From assembly GCF_015694725.1 (NCBI RefSeq), contig NZ_JADQDQ010000001.1, positions 124,001 through 188,000 on the forward strand: 64,000 bases of DNA. The letters run 5' to 3'. Position 1 is the stretch's first letter; the number at the start of each line of letters is the position of its first letter. The translations under genes and the position numbers were made by a program. The notes beneath the pieces were generated by a model. It saw nothing but the letters and a program-made list of their open reading frames with translations, ran no database searches and was not told the origin of the DNA. The DNA comes from Hymenobacter jeongseonensis (GTDB lineage: Bacteria > Bacteroidota > Bacteroidia > Cytophagales > Hymenobacteraceae). Positions 17,556-27,038 of the stretch are shown here, piece after piece.

Positions 17556-18647
17556 CTATAGCGTTGCGCCGCCTCGGAACGAGCCGTCGTCTACCGATTT
17601 CAGGAACTTGATGAGGCCGGTGAAATAGGTTTGCTGGTCGTCGTAGAAGCTCATGTGGCTGCCGTTGGGGCAGATGAGGGCGTTGCCGTTCTTCACCTTG
17701 GCGGCAATCATGCGCATATGGTCGGGGTCCATGGTGTCGTATTTGCCGCCGATGGACAGCACCGGCACGGTGAGCTTGGGCAGGTCGGCGGTGCGGTCCC
17801 AGTTCAGGAGTTTGCCGGCTACGCCGAACTCGCTGGGGCCCTGCATGGTAACGTAGAGCGACTGGTTCATTTTGGCGAAGGAGCGGGACACCGGCTCGGG
17901 CCACTGGTCGAGGGGCAGGCGCAGGATGTGCTCGGCGTAGAAATTATGCATGAGCAGCTCCATGTAGCGCGGGTTGGCAAAGTCTTTCTTGGCCTCAATC
18001 CGGCGCACTTCGGCCAGTACTTCGGGCTTCATTTGCTTGGCCAGCACTTCTTGAGCATAGCGGCCGTAGGCGGGGCAGCTCATCATCATGTTCGAAATGA
18101 TGAGGCCTTTAAGGTTTTGCTGGTATTTAAGGGCATACTCGGCCGCCAAAATTCCGCCCCAGGAGTGGCCCAGGAGGAAGAAATTGGTTTTGTCCAGGTT
18201 CAGGGCCTGGCGCACCTGCTCCACTTCTTCCACGTAGCGGGGCAGGCTCCACATGGCGGTGTCCTTGGGGTTGTCGGAGTTGCCGCAACCGAGTTGGTCG
18301 TAATAGATGAACTCGATGCCTTCCCGGGGCAGGAAGTTCTCCATGCACTCGAAATACTCGTGCGTAGCGCCCGGCCCGCCGTTGAGTAGCAGCACCTTCA
18401 CCTTGGGGTTGTTGCCGAAGCGCTTGGTCCAGACGTTGAACTTGCCCTTGGGCGTGGTGATGGGAATGACCCGCACGCCGCCGTCCTGCACGCCCGTTTC
18501 GGTGGGCTGAAAGTAGGAGGCCGGCACCCCGGCCGCGGGAACGGCAACGGCGGTATCGGCAGGCGCTTCAGGCCGGCTGCAGCCCGCAATAAGTGAGGCA
18601 CTTATCAGCAACGATGCTGCCAAGTGCAGGGGAGCAAAACACTTCAT
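17556..18647 (-). CDS. Proline iminopeptidase-family alpha/beta hydrolase (S33), lipoprotein
   Basis: 363 aa. The signal peptide ends in a lipobox LIAGC (Cys23), so an envelope-anchored enzyme is expected. The oxyanion motif NGGPG (residues 89-93) and nucleophile elbow GHSWGG (Ser162) are those of proline iminopeptidases, and GGKYDTMDPDHM and GSHMSF supply the likely Asp and His. The family removes N-terminal proline from peptides. A 79 bp gap separates it from the upstream S15 hydrolase gene on the same strand, so the two may be co-transcribed. Substrate specificity cannot be read from sequence. Confidence 0.92.
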   Translation of the reverse strand: MKCFAPLHLAASLLISASLIAGCSRPEAPADTAVAVPAAGVPASYFQPTETGVQDGGVRVIPITTPKGKFNVWTKRFGNNPKVKVLLLNGGPGATHEYFECMENFLPREGIEFIYYDQLGCGNSDNPKDTAMWSLPRYVEEVEQVRQALNLDKTNFFLLGHSWGGILAAEYALKYQQNLKGLIISNMMMSCPAYGRYAQEVLAKQMKPEVLAEVRRIEAKKDFANPRYMELLMHNFYAEHILRLPLDQWPEPVSRSFAKMNQSLYVTMQGPSEFGVAGKLLNWDRTADLPKLTVPVLSIGGKYDTMDPDHMRMIAAKVKNGNALICPNGSHMSFYDDQQTYFTGLIKFLKSVDDGSFRGGATL

Positions 18648-18726
18648 TCTACCGGGGAAAAAAGTAACAATTAGAAAGACGATTTAGTATTCAATAGGAG
18701 GGGCCGGCGCTGTTCTGAGAATTCGG

Positions 18727-20544
18727 CTAGCGCGCCGCGGTGCCCAACGGCTTTTTCACGATGGGCAGTTCCAGCGCGCTGGGATGCTGGGCGTCGTGGT
18801 AGACACTGATGACGGCGGTGCGGGCGTCCTTGCCGGATTCGGCCGTGGGGTTGCCGCCGCCGTTGTAGTTGCGGGCCGAGGCCATGGGGTTGGGCGTGGT
18901 GAGCACCAGCCGGAGCCGGCTGCCGCGCTTGACGGTGCGCGAAAAAAACATGAAGGTGTCGAAGGTATAGCGGTTCACGGCGCCGGGCTTTACCAGGCGT
19001 GCTTCCCGCAACGACTCGCGGTAGCGGGCCCGCTTCACGTCGGTGGTCAGGTAGATGCTGCTGCCATCGGGGCGAATTTCGTACACGCCCACTTCCAGGT
19101 CGGTATCGGGCACGTTCAGGGCCAGCCACGCGCTGAACTTGAGCTGCCCGGTGATTTCGGTGTCCTCCGCGAAGGGCGCGCTTTGGTATATCAGCCCCTT
19201 GTCGGCCAGCGCCACCACGGCGTGCTGGTCCAGGTAATACTCCGCGCTGCCAGTGGTGTCGTTAATGAACGAGTTATCCAACGGGTTGTTGGTGAAGGTA
19301 TCCGGGTTGGATTTGCCCGTGGGTTTCGCAGCGCTGAGGCTCCCGGCCTGGAACACATCGTGGCCCTGGCCCGGCATAGAACTCAAGTAAAACAGCTGCT
19401 TTTGGTTGGCTAGGGTTTCGAGGTCGTCGGCATATTTCCAGGTTTCCTGGCCCATCACGTAGCAGGCCACGCGCTTTTGCAAGAAGCTGGGCTTGGGGCC
19501 ACTTTTCATGGTCCAGTCGTACCACTCTTTGTGCAGCTTATTGAGGTCGAGCAAGGCGGCGGGGCTGAATTTCAGGCCGCCCAAGGCGCCCACCGGCGTG
19601 CGCGTGCCGGGGTGGTTGTAGGGGCCCATCACGAGGTAGTGGTTCTGCTTGGCGGTGGCGCTGCCGTGCTGCATGTGCTGGCGGTAGTAGCCCAAGGCCC
19701 CAAACTGGTCGCCATCGAAATGGCCCGTGATGGTGAGAATGGGAATATTGAGCTGCTGGTATTGCGTGGCGTTGGGCACCAGGGCATCCCAGTAGGCATC
19801 GGCGGCGGGGTGCTTCAGCCAGGTTTGGAAGGCGGTGGTGGGGTTGCCCACCAGGCTGTCGAGGCGCTGAAAGGGCAGGTGGTGCTCGTACATCGTCACG
19901 AAATTCTGCCGCCAGAAGCCGTAGTCGCCAAACAGCTTGTCGTTGCCGGTATTGCCGCTGGTGTAGCTCAGCCACTGCATGGTGTAGGGTGTAATCATGT
20001 TGTTGCGGGCCGGGAAATCGAGGCCGGGGTACACGCTGGCGGCAGGAACCATGGTGGTGAGGTGCGGCGGCAGTTCCTTGGCCGTGCTCCACTGGTCGAA
20101 ACCGGCGTAGGAACCGCCCCACATGGCCACTTTGCCATTGCACCAGGGCTGTTTGGCCAGCCATTCCACCACATCGTAGCCGTCGCGGCCCTCGTTCTCA
20201 AACGGCGCAAATTTGCCTTCTGAATTGCCCCGGCCGCGCACGTCCACCAGCACGTACACGTAGCCGTGGCGGGCAAAATACATGGCTCGGTCCTGGTAGG
20301 CATCGCCTACATAAGGCGTGAATGTGAAGATGACCGGCAGCGGCTGCGCCATCACGCGCGGCTTAAATACGGTGCCGTTGAGCTTCACGCCGTCGCGCAC
20401 CGGGATTTTCTGGCCCCAGATGAAGGTGACGGCCTTGGCGTCGGAATTGGTTTTCGCCGGGGTAGCGGCGTTGGCAGAAGGTTGGGCCTGTGCAAAAGCG
20501 GGTAGCACCAGCAGCAGCAGGAGAAAGAGGAAAGATTTGGTCAT
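18727..20544 (-). CDS. CocE/NonD (X-Pro dipeptidyl-peptidase S15-like) secreted hydrolase
   Basis: 605 aa with a signal peptide (MTKSFLFLLLLLVLPAFAQAQ). The alpha/beta-hydrolase core includes VDVRGRGNSEG, the nucleophile motif WGGSYAGF, TGHFDGDQFG, and GPYNHPG with the likely catalytic His. The C-terminal jelly-roll domain of the family follows (ITGQLKFSAWLALNVPDTDLEVGVYEI). S15-type enzymes cleave X-Pro dipeptides, while CocE relatives are esterases; the two cannot be separated here. A family A repeat lies upstream at 20598-20694. Confidence 0.92.
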   Translation of the reverse strand: MTKSFLFLLLLLVLPAFAQAQPSANAATPAKTNSDAKAVTFIWGQKIPVRDGVKLNGTVFKPRVMAQPLPVIFTFTPYVGDAYQDRAMYFARHGYVYVLVDVRGRGNSEGKFAPFENEGRDGYDVVEWLAKQPWCNGKVAMWGGSYAGFDQWSTAKELPPHLTTMVPAASVYPGLDFPARNNMITPYTMQWLSYTSGNTGNDKLFGDYGFWRQNFVTMYEHHLPFQRLDSLVGNPTTAFQTWLKHPAADAYWDALVPNATQYQQLNIPILTITGHFDGDQFGALGYYRQHMQHGSATAKQNHYLVMGPYNHPGTRTPVGALGGLKFSPAALLDLNKLHKEWYDWTMKSGPKPSFLQKRVACYVMGQETWKYADDLETLANQKQLFYLSSMPGQGHDVFQAGSLSAAKPTGKSNPDTFTNNPLDNSFINDTTGSAEYYLDQHAVVALADKGLIYQSAPFAEDTEITGQLKFSAWLALNVPDTDLEVGVYEIRPDGSSIYLTTDVKRARYRESLREARLVKPGAVNRYTFDTFMFFSRTVKRGSRLRLVLTTPNPMASARNYNGGGNPTAESGKDARTAVISVYHDAQHPSALELPIVKKPLGTAAR

Positions 20545-20597
20545 GAAAGGGGGAAGGAGTGGGGGTTGGGGGGAAAGTGGCGTTTTAATAATCGTAT

Positions 20598-20694
20598 GTC
20601 ATGCAGAGCACAGCGAAGCATCTCGCTCGGGGAGTAATCCAATTCGACAGGATTAGTGGTAGCACGCGAGATGCTTCGCGGCGCTCTGCATGAC
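20598..20694. repeat. Family A inverted repeat
   Basis: 97 bp element with arms starting GTCATGCAGAGC and ending GCTCTGCATGAC. Inside the arms are GCGAAGCATCTCGC and its partner GCGAGATGCTTCGC, and an inner GTAATCC/GGATTA pairing. It fills most of the gap between the S15 start and the M28 stop, both on the minus strand. Related copies lie at 25196, 37366, 38267 and, split, 62183-62960. Confidence 0.9.
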
Positions 20695-20726
20695 GTTCTT
20701 TCAGCAAATCATTTATGCCTTGTTGC

Positions 20727-22997
20727 TCACTGCGCCGGGGCCGGCGCGGCTACGGCGGCGGCACGGCTCACCTGCGCGGAAAACCGTTCCACGGCCGCGG
20801 CGGTGCGCTTAATCTGCTCGTCGGCTTCGGCCCATTTGCGTTCTTCCACGGCTTCGCGGATGCCGGGCAGGGTTTTCACGCCGTAGCCGGTGTAGAAGCC
20901 GGGGGCGTAAATCTGGTGGCGGTACCAGGGGCGGCGGGGGAGGCCTTCGGCGCTCAGTAATTGCTGCTCAGCTTGGTAGAGCAATTGGTCCAGTTCCTTC
21001 TTGCGGTCGTTGGAAAGGCTCGTGTTGGTTTTGCGGGCCTGGGCGTAAGCGTTGGCGCTTTGCTCCAGCTTGAGCAAGGCATTATCGAGCGGCGCGAAGT
21101 TGAGGTAGGGCACAGCTTCCCGGGCCTTGGGCGGGAGCAGGGTTTCGGTGGGGTCGGCCACGGCTTCGTAGCGCTTCTCGGCGAGAAGCTTGGCCTGCTT
21201 GTCGGTTTCGGTGCGCATGTTGTCGGTGAGGAGCTTCACCTCGGTGCCGTACTTGGCCACGGTGTTGGAGAAGTTCTGGAACTCGAAGGGCAGCACGTCG
21301 GCATTGACTAAGCGCAATGAAGCCCGGCCCATGGTTTGGGCCAACACCTTGCAGTAGGCAAAATTGGGGTCCTTGAAGCGGGTGAAGTGGTCGAAGGAAT
21401 CGTAGATGGAGTGGTACTCGCCGCCTTCGCCCTCGCCGCCAAAACCCACGTTCATCGACGGGATGCCGAGGTGCTGGATGTAGGGCGAATAATCGGAGCC
21501 AGCGCCCAGCGCGGCAATGCGCAGGTCGGCGCGGTCGCGGGCGTCTTTCTGGGCTTCGGGGTTGCCATTTATCAGGTCAAAGGCCCGGCGCCGGTCGTTA
21601 ATGGACATGTTCTTTTCGGGGTCGATGACGTCGCGGCCCACTTGGTTAAAGAACTTTTCGAGCGTGTGCGAGCCCGCGGCGAAGAGAAAGCCCCGCTCGC
21701 TGTTGTCGGTATTCAGGTACGCTACCACGTTCTTCTGCAGCTGTTTGGCGTTGGTCTCGGCCCATTCGGTGGAGCCCAGCAGGCCGGGCTCCTCGCCGTC
21801 CCAGGCGCAGAACATGAGCGTGCGCTTGGGCCGCCAGCCGGTTTTGTACAGCTCGCCGATGGCGCGGGCTTCTTCCAGCTCCGCCACCATGCCGGAGAGC
21901 GGGTCGCTGGCGCCGTTCACCCAAGCGTCGTGGTGGTTGCCGCGCATCACCCACTGTTCGGGGTAGAGGCTGCCTTTCATCGTGGCAATGACGTTGTAGA
22001 CCGGCTCATTTTTCCAGTTGAATTCCAACTTCAAATGCACCTTGGCCGGCCCCGGGCCTAGGTGGTAGGGGATGGGCAGGCCACCGCGCCAGGCATCCGG
22101 CGCCATCGGGCCAGCCAGGGCCGCCAGCAGGGGCTGGGCATCGCCGTAGGAAATGGGCAATACCGGGATTTGGGTGAGCGTTGGGGCCTTTTTGTAGTCA
22201 AGACGCTTGGCGTTTTTGGTGGAGCCGTAGCCGGGCGTGAGCGGGTCGCCGGGGTAGGTGGGCATGTCGAGCACGGAGCCGCGCTGGGCGCCGGTTTCGG
22301 GCTTGAACGCGCCTTTGGGGTACACGTCGCCCTGGCCGTAGCCGTCGTCTTTGGGGTCGGAGTAAATCAGGCAGCCGATGGCGCCTTTTTCAGCCGCCAC
22401 TTTGGGCTTGATGCCGCGCCAGGAGCCGCCGTATTTGGCGATGACGATTTTGCCCTTCACGTCGATGCCGCGGCGCTCCAGCTCCTCGTAGTCGCGGGGC
22501 ACGCCGTAGTTCACAAACACCAGCTCGGCGGTCACGTCGCCGTCTTTCGAGAAGCAGTTATAGGTGGGCAGCTGCTCGGCGGTTTGGCCGGAAGTGGCGT
22601 CTTCGGCCAGCGGCTTTTCCGTGAGGCCGGCTTTGAATGGGGTAGGGGCCACCATTTCCAGCAGCCGCAGCTTGGGCGTGGGAAACAGCACGTACGACAC
22701 GTCGATGCGGGTTTCATAGCCCCAGGACTTGAACAGGCCGGCCATAAAATCGGCGTTGTCCTTGCCGTGCGGCGAGCCCACGTGGTGGGGCCGGGAGGCC
22801 ATCCGCTTCATCCAATCCCGCAGGTTGTCGGTTTTGAGTTGGGCGTCGAATTTCGTTTCGAGCTGGTACTGGGCAGTGGCCGCGGCGGCGTCAAACCCCA
22901 GCAGCGGCTTGGGTTCGGCCGGGGCAGTTTGGGCGAAGGCGGGGGCACTCAGCAGCAGGCTGGCCGTGAGGAAGTAAGCGTAGCGTTTTAGCTTCAT
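20727..22997 (-). CDS. M28 family zinc peptidase, glutamate carboxypeptidase II-like
   Basis: 756 aa from ATG 22997, which opens a signal peptide (MKLKRYAYFLTASLLLSAPAFAQ). A PA domain lies around residues 150-310 (VNYGVPRDYEELERRG, KIVIAKYGG). The M28 core has the usual di-zinc ligands: NHHDAW, ASDPLSG, DGEEPGLLGS, NTDNSERG and EYHSIYDS. A transferrin-receptor-like dimerisation domain ends the protein. Human GCPII and relatives remove C-terminal glutamate, but bacterial members may have other peptide substrates. With its neighbours it suggests extracellular or periplasmic peptide breakdown. Confidence 0.95.
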   Translation of the reverse strand: MKLKRYAYFLTASLLLSAPAFAQTAPAEPKPLLGFDAAAATAQYQLETKFDAQLKTDNLRDWMKRMASRPHHVGSPHGKDNADFMAGLFKSWGYETRIDVSYVLFPTPKLRLLEMVAPTPFKAGLTEKPLAEDATSGQTAEQLPTYNCFSKDGDVTAELVFVNYGVPRDYEELERRGIDVKGKIVIAKYGGSWRGIKPKVAAEKGAIGCLIYSDPKDDGYGQGDVYPKGAFKPETGAQRGSVLDMPTYPGDPLTPGYGSTKNAKRLDYKKAPTLTQIPVLPISYGDAQPLLAALAGPMAPDAWRGGLPIPYHLGPGPAKVHLKLEFNWKNEPVYNVIATMKGSLYPEQWVMRGNHHDAWVNGASDPLSGMVAELEEARAIGELYKTGWRPKRTLMFCAWDGEEPGLLGSTEWAETNAKQLQKNVVAYLNTDNSERGFLFAAGSHTLEKFFNQVGRDVIDPEKNMSINDRRRAFDLINGNPEAQKDARDRADLRIAALGAGSDYSPYIQHLGIPSMNVGFGGEGEGGEYHSIYDSFDHFTRFKDPNFAYCKVLAQTMGRASLRLVNADVLPFEFQNFSNTVAKYGTEVKLLTDNMRTETDKQAKLLAEKRYEAVADPTETLLPPKAREAVPYLNFAPLDNALLKLEQSANAYAQARKTNTSLSNDRKKELDQLLYQAEQQLLSAEGLPRRPWYRHQIYAPGFYTGYGVKTLPGIREAVEERKWAEADEQIKRTAAAVERFSAQVSRAAAVAAPAPAQ

Positions 22998-23187
22998 ATT
23001 CCTTGCAGAAAATGGGCGGGCAGCTGTTAAAACCAACCGCCCGGTGAATCTGCGAAAGGTAGCGCAAATCAGATACTTCCGGCTAACTGCTTTTGACCTT
23101 TTACTAACTTCTCAAAAGCCAAAACGCCGCGCCGCGCCACAATGGAGCAGCGCGGCGCTAGCGGGTCCGCAAGGAGCCAATAATTCT

Positions 23188-23568
23188 CTAGCCGCTGTAA
23201 CCGCCGCCGCTCTCGGGCTCGGTGGCGCTGCCGCCGGGCTCTACTTCGCGGGGCAGTTCGGGCTCGGTTTTGATGGCCACGTGGCTGTAGTCGGGCGCGC
23301 CGTTGCCGGCGGGCTCGGGGGCTTCGGCGAAGGTGCGCTCAATGTCCGACATGTCGAATTCGGCCACCGGCGTGCCAAAACTCACCTTGGCCGTGATGCG
23401 GTACTCCACAATGCGGTTGTCGCGCACCTTGCAGCTTTGGTCTTTGATGAAGACCGACGAAATATTGGGAATAGACGCGCTGACGCTTTGCACGGCGCGC
23501 TGCACGGCGTCTTCAAAACTCTTCTCGGACGAGGCGAGGACTTCAATAACTTGTTTGATGGAGGACAT
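23188..23568 (-). CDS. Dodecin family flavin-binding protein with extended C-terminus
   Basis: 126 aa. Residues 1-70 are a dodecin (IKQVIEVLASSEKSFEDAVQ, VRDNRIVEYRITAKVSFG), a small protein that forms a hollow dodecamer and stores flavin or coenzyme A. Typical dodecins end near residue 70; this one has about 55 more residues, rich in Glu, Pro and Gly, ending GGGYSG and probably disordered. It is divergent from fumarase with a 202 bp spacer. Confidence 0.9.
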   Translation of the reverse strand: MSSIKQVIEVLASSEKSFEDAVQRAVQSVSASIPNISSVFIKDQSCKVRDNRIVEYRITAKVSFGTPVAEFDMSDIERTFAEAPEPAGNGAPDYSHVAIKTEPELPREVEPGGSATEPESGGGYSG

Positions 23569-23703
23569 GGGGCAGGGTGATGTGGAAATGTGTTGGTGGT
23601 AGCGCTTCCGGAGCTTTTTCGTTTCCGGCGCTGCCGCTGTGTACGCGCCAAGCCATTTGGCGGCTATTTCGGTTAGAATAAAAGCTGCCGTTCGGCCGCG
23701 CTG

Positions 23704-23711
23704 TACTTTTG
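23704..23711 (+). promoter_or_regulatory. -7 promoter element for fumC
   Basis: TACTTTTG, exact match to TAnnTTTG, 59 bp upstream of the fumarase start. Confidence 0.65.
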
Positions 23712-23770
23712 CGCACCGGGCTGGCTTTCACCAGCGCCTCAACCCTTCTCTTAATCAGCACAACCAACCA

Positions 23771-25165
23771 ATGGATTTCCGTACCGAAAAGGACACCATG
23801 GGCACCGTGCAGGTGCCAGCTACCGCCTATTGGGGCGCGCAAACGCAGCGTTCCATCGAGAATTTCCCCATTGCCCAGGACATCAACAAGATGCCCAAGG
23901 AAATCATCGCCGCCTTCGCCTACCTGAAGAAAGCCGCTGCCCTCACCAACCGCGACGCCGGCGTGCTGCCCGCCGACAAGGCCGAGCTGATTGGCAAAGT
24001 GTGCGACGAAATTCTGGCCGGCCAGCTGGCGGATTCGTTCCCTTTGGTGGTGTGGCAAACCGGCTCGGGCACGCAGAGCAACATGAACCTGAACGAGGTG
24101 ATTGCCTACCGCGGCCACGTGCTGCAAGGCGGCCAGCTCACGGACGAGAAGAAGGCGCTGGCCCCGAACGACGACGTGAATAAGAGCCAGAGCTCGAACG
24201 ACACCTTCCCAACGGCCATGCACATCGCGGCCTACAAAATCCTGAAGGAAACCACCGTTCCCGGCATCGAGAAGCTGCGCGACGCGCTGAAAGCCAAGTC
24301 GGAGGAGTTCATGGACATCGTGAAAATCGGCCGCACCCACTTCATGGACGCCACGCCCCTCACCTTGGGCCAGGAGTTTTCGGGCTACGTCTCGCAGCTC
24401 GACCACGGCCTGCGCGCCATCAACAACACCTTCGCGCACCTGAGCGAATTGGCGCTCGGCGGCACGGCCGTGGGCACGGGCATCAACACCCCGCCCAACT
24501 ACTCGGTGAACGTGGCCCAGCACATTGCCGACCTCACCGGCCTGCCCTTCATCACGGCCGAAAACAAATTTGAGGCCCTGGCCGCCCACGATGCCATCGT
24601 GGAAGCCCACGGCGCCCTGAAAACGGTAGCCGTGAGCTTAATGAAAATTGCCAACGACATCCGCATGCTCAGCTCCGGCCCGCGCGCTGGCATCGGCGAA
24701 ATCGACATTCCGGACAACGAGCCCGGCTCGAGCATCATGCCCGGCAAAGTGAACCCCACGCAGTGCGAGGCCATGACCATGGTAGCGGCCCAGGTGATGG
24801 GCAACGACGTGGCCATCACCGTCGGCGGCTCGATGGGCCACTTCGAGCTGAACGTGTTCAAGCCGATGATGATTTACAACTTCCTGCACTCCGCCCGCCT
24901 CATCGGCGACGTGTGCGTGAGCTTCACCGACAAGTGCGCCTCGGGCATCAAGCCCATCAAAGCCAACATCAAAAAGCACGTTGACAGCAGCCTGATGCTC
25001 GTGACGGCCCTCAATCCGCACATCGGCTACTACAAAGCCGCCGAAATTGCCCAAACCGCCCACAAAAACGGCTCAACCTTGAAGGAAACCGCCCTCCAGC
25101 TGGGCTACCTGACCGAAGCCGAGTTTGACGAGTGGCTGAAACCTGAGGAAATGGTGGGCCGGTAG
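23771..25165 (+). CDS. fumC: Class II fumarate hydratase
   Basis: 464 aa from ATG 23771 ([11 protein letters not shown]), the usual N-terminus; the 44 upstream codons in frame cover the promoter and are rejected. Signatures of the fumarase/aspartase family are complete: [44 protein letters not shown] and the active-site loop [11 protein letters not shown]. It converts fumarate to L-malate in the TCA cycle, in the cytoplasm, as an iron-independent tetramer. Own promoter, with a family A repeat 30 bp after the stop. Confidence 0.97.
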   Translation: MDFRTEKDTMGTVQVPATAYWGAQTQRSIENFPIAQDINKMPKEIIAAFAYLKKAAALTNRDAGVLPADKAELIGKVCDEILAGQLADSFPLVVWQTGSGTQSNMNLNEVIAYRGHVLQGGQLTDEKKALAPNDDVNKSQSSNDTFPTAMHIAAYKILKETTVPGIEKLRDALKAKSEEFMDIVKIGRTHFMDATPLTLGQEFSGYVSQLDHGLRAINNTFAHLSELALGGTAVGTGINTPPNYSVNVAQHIADLTGLPFITAENKFEALAAHDAIVEAHGALKTVAVSLMKIANDIRMLSSGPRAGIGEIDIPDNEPGSSIMPGKVNPTQCEAMTMVAAQVMGNDVAITVGGSMGHFELNVFKPMMIYNFLHSARLIGDVCVSFTDKCASGIKPIKANIKKHVDSSLMLVTALNPHIGYYKAAEIAQTAHKNGSTLKETALQLGYLTEAEFDEWLKPEEMVGR

Positions 25166-25195
25166 ATACACTCGCTTTCCTCTCAACTCAAGCCC

Positions 25196-25295
25196 GTCAT
25201 GCTGAGCGCAGCCGAAGCATCTCGCGTGTGGTAGTAATCCCAGTCGATTGGATTTGCTACCACACGCGAAATGCCTCGGCTGCGCTCAGCATGAC
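25196..25295. repeat. Family A inverted repeat
   Basis: 100 bp with arms starting GTCATGCTGAGCGCAGC and ending GCTGCGCTCAGCATGAC. The arms pair over almost their whole length, including GTGTGGTAG with CTACCACAC near the loop. It lies 30 bp after the fumC stop and 56 bp before the GNAT start. Confidence 0.92.
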
Positions 25296-25351
25296 GTTTT
25301 ATTTAGGAAACCGCTGAGCGGCTTTTCTTTTTTACCAGCATCTTTGCCCCG

Positions 25352-25945
25352 ATGGATTTCTCTGCGAACGTCGTTCTCGAAAACAACCGCGCCCGCCTTC
25401 GGCCCTTGGAAATTGGCGATTACGAAGCCCTCAAAGCCGTGGCTTTTGAGGAGGTGCTCTGGCGCTACACCCTCACCCGCGGCGATGACGCGGTGAGCCT
25501 GGCTGCCTACATCCGCCAAGCGCTGGAGGCGCGGGAGCAGGGGCTGCGCTACCCGTTCGTCATCGTCGACCGGAAAACGGGCGCCGTGGCCGGTAGCACC
25601 AGCTACTACAACGTAGTGCCGGCCGACCAGCGCCTGAGCATCGGCTACACCTGGGTGGGCACGGCGTTTCAGCGCTCGGGGCTGAACCGTGCGGCCAAGC
25701 ATTTGCTGCTCAGCCACGCCTTTGGGCAGCTGGGCTACGAGCGGGTGGAGCTGGAAACGGACTCCCGCAACGAGAAGTCCCGCACCGCCATGGCCCGCAT
25801 GGGCGCCACCGAGGAAGGCACCCTGCGCAGCCACCGGCCCACGCAGGGCGGCATTCGGCGAGACACGGTCATTTTCAGCATCATCAGGTCGGAGTGGTCG
25901 GAGCTACGGCAGTCGGTATTTCAGGAATTTGAACCCCGTGGCTGA
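25352..25945 (+). CDS. GNAT family N-acetyltransferase (RimJ-like)
   Basis: 197 aa. It follows the RimJ/RimL pattern: ENNRARLRPLEIGDYEALKAV, VIVDRKTGAVAGSTSYYNV, SIGYTWVGTAFQRSGLNRAAK (the acetyl-CoA loop), and YERVELETDSRNEKSRTAM. Such enzymes move acetyl from acetyl-CoA to an amine on a protein or small molecule; the acceptor here is unknown. A CATCTTTG element 5 bp before the start is one base off the -7 consensus. It overlaps dgkA by 8 bp. Confidence 0.9.
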   Translation: MDFSANVVLENNRARLRPLEIGDYEALKAVAFEEVLWRYTLTRGDDAVSLAAYIRQALEAREQGLRYPFVIVDRKTGAVAGSTSYYNVVPADQRLSIGYTWVGTAFQRSGLNRAAKHLLLSHAFGQLGYERVELETDSRNEKSRTAMARMGATEEGTLRSHRPTQGGIRRDTVIFSIIRSEWSELRQSVFQEFEPRG

Positions 25946-26351
25946 GCCCGCTCCCCCTACTTCGCAACGGCTGCGCCCGCCCGATGGGCTATGGCGCCGG
26001 CGCGTGGCCAGCTTCGGGCACGCCTTCCGGGGCGTGTGGGCGGCATTGCGCTCTGAAGTGCACCTGCAATTTCACGCCTTGGCCACGGTGGTGGTGATTG
26101 GGCTAGGGTTTTATTGTAACCTAACCCGGCTGGAATGGGCGCTGGTGGCCCTAGCCATCGCCAGCGTGTGGGCCGCCGAACTGGTAAACACCGCCATTGA
26201 AGCCCTCACCGATTTGGCTTCGCCGGCCTACCATCCGTTGGCGGGCAAGGCCAAGGACGTGGCGGCGGGGGCCGTGCTGCTGGCGGCTCTGGGGGCGCTG
26301 GTGGTGGGAGCGTTGGTGTTTGGGCCGCATGTGCTTGCCGGCCGCCAGTAG
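25938..26351 (+). CDS. Diacylglycerol/undecaprenol kinase family protein
   Basis: 137 aa from GTG 25938, which overlaps the GNAT stop by 8 bp and gives the family's usual length; no ATG fits. Three membrane helices and the DgkA signature AELVNTAIEALTDL are present, with the following KAKDVAAGAVLLAA. Gram-negative DgkA phosphorylates diacylglycerol, whereas Gram-positive relatives phosphorylate undecaprenol; which applies here is not decided. Coupled to the upstream gene. Confidence 0.9.
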   Translation: MAEPAPPTSQRLRPPDGLWRRRVASFGHAFRGVWAALRSEVHLQFHALATVVVIGLGFYCNLTRLEWALVALAIASVWAAELVNTAIEALTDLASPAYHPLAGKAKDVAAGAVLLAALGALVVGALVFGPHVLAGRQ

Positions 26352-26484
26352 CCCGTTCAGCGTAGAAGAGCCGCGGGCAAAGCCAACGAAATGAAGCAGA
26401 AAAACCAACTCATTGGATAAGCCCGGCGTAAAGCAGGCGGAAGTGCGGCGCGGCCTGACTGTTGATTTGATTAATTCCCTTGAA

Positions 26485-26946
26485 ATGAAAAATCTGCTCG
26501 CCTTAGCCCTTTGCGCTCTGCTCGCCTCGGCCTGTGCCCACAACCAAGTGAGCGTGACCACACCCACCACGCCGCCCACCACCGGGTACGCGAGCGGCCC
26601 CGACACACCTGCCCCCACCAGCGCCAATACCGTGGACCCCGTGCCGGCCCGCGTGGCCGTATCCGATACCACCGCGCGCCCAGCTTGGCTGAAAGCGCGC
26701 ATTGCCGCCGTGCTGAGCGAACGCAAGCGCAACCCCATTACCCGCATTCTGAGCTACAGCTACGGCGGCCAAACGGTGTACTACCAATCGGCACCGTGTT
26801 GCGACCAATATTCGCAGGTATTTGACTCACAGGGCCGCTTGGTGTGCCAGCCCGATGGCGGCATTACGGGCAAGGGCGACGGCAAGTGCCCCGATTTCGA
26901 AAAAAACAAAGCCAACGAAAAACTGGTCTGGCAAGACCCCCGCTAA
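26485..26946 (+). CDS. Small lipoprotein, DUF6970-like
   Basis: 153 aa from ATG 26485, which starts a lipoprotein signal (MKNLLALALCALLASAC, Cys17). After a Thr/Pro-rich linker there is a short domain with conserved-looking cysteines (APCCDQYSQVFD, GRLVCQPDGGITGKGDGKC). The Cys and Gly pattern recalls DUF6970 proteins of Bacteroidota, whose function is unknown. Monocistronic. Confidence 0.8.
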   Translation: MKNLLALALCALLASACAHNQVSVTTPTTPPTTGYASGPDTPAPTSANTVDPVPARVAVSDTTARPAWLKARIAAVLSERKRNPITRILSYSYGGQTVYYQSAPCCDQYSQVFDSQGRLVCQPDGGITGKGDGKCPDFEKNKANEKLVWQDPR

Positions 26947-27038
26947 GAGTAACGGAGTAGCGCAGAACTAAAGAGTAGGTTTCTTTTCTGTTTTCTGCAC
27001 TCACTTGGTTACTCAGTCAATCAGTCATTTTTTAAATT

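Noticed and set aside
20598..25295. Repeated palindromes as a CRISPR array
   Set aside because: Copies are kilobases apart, no spacers of equal length, no cas genes.
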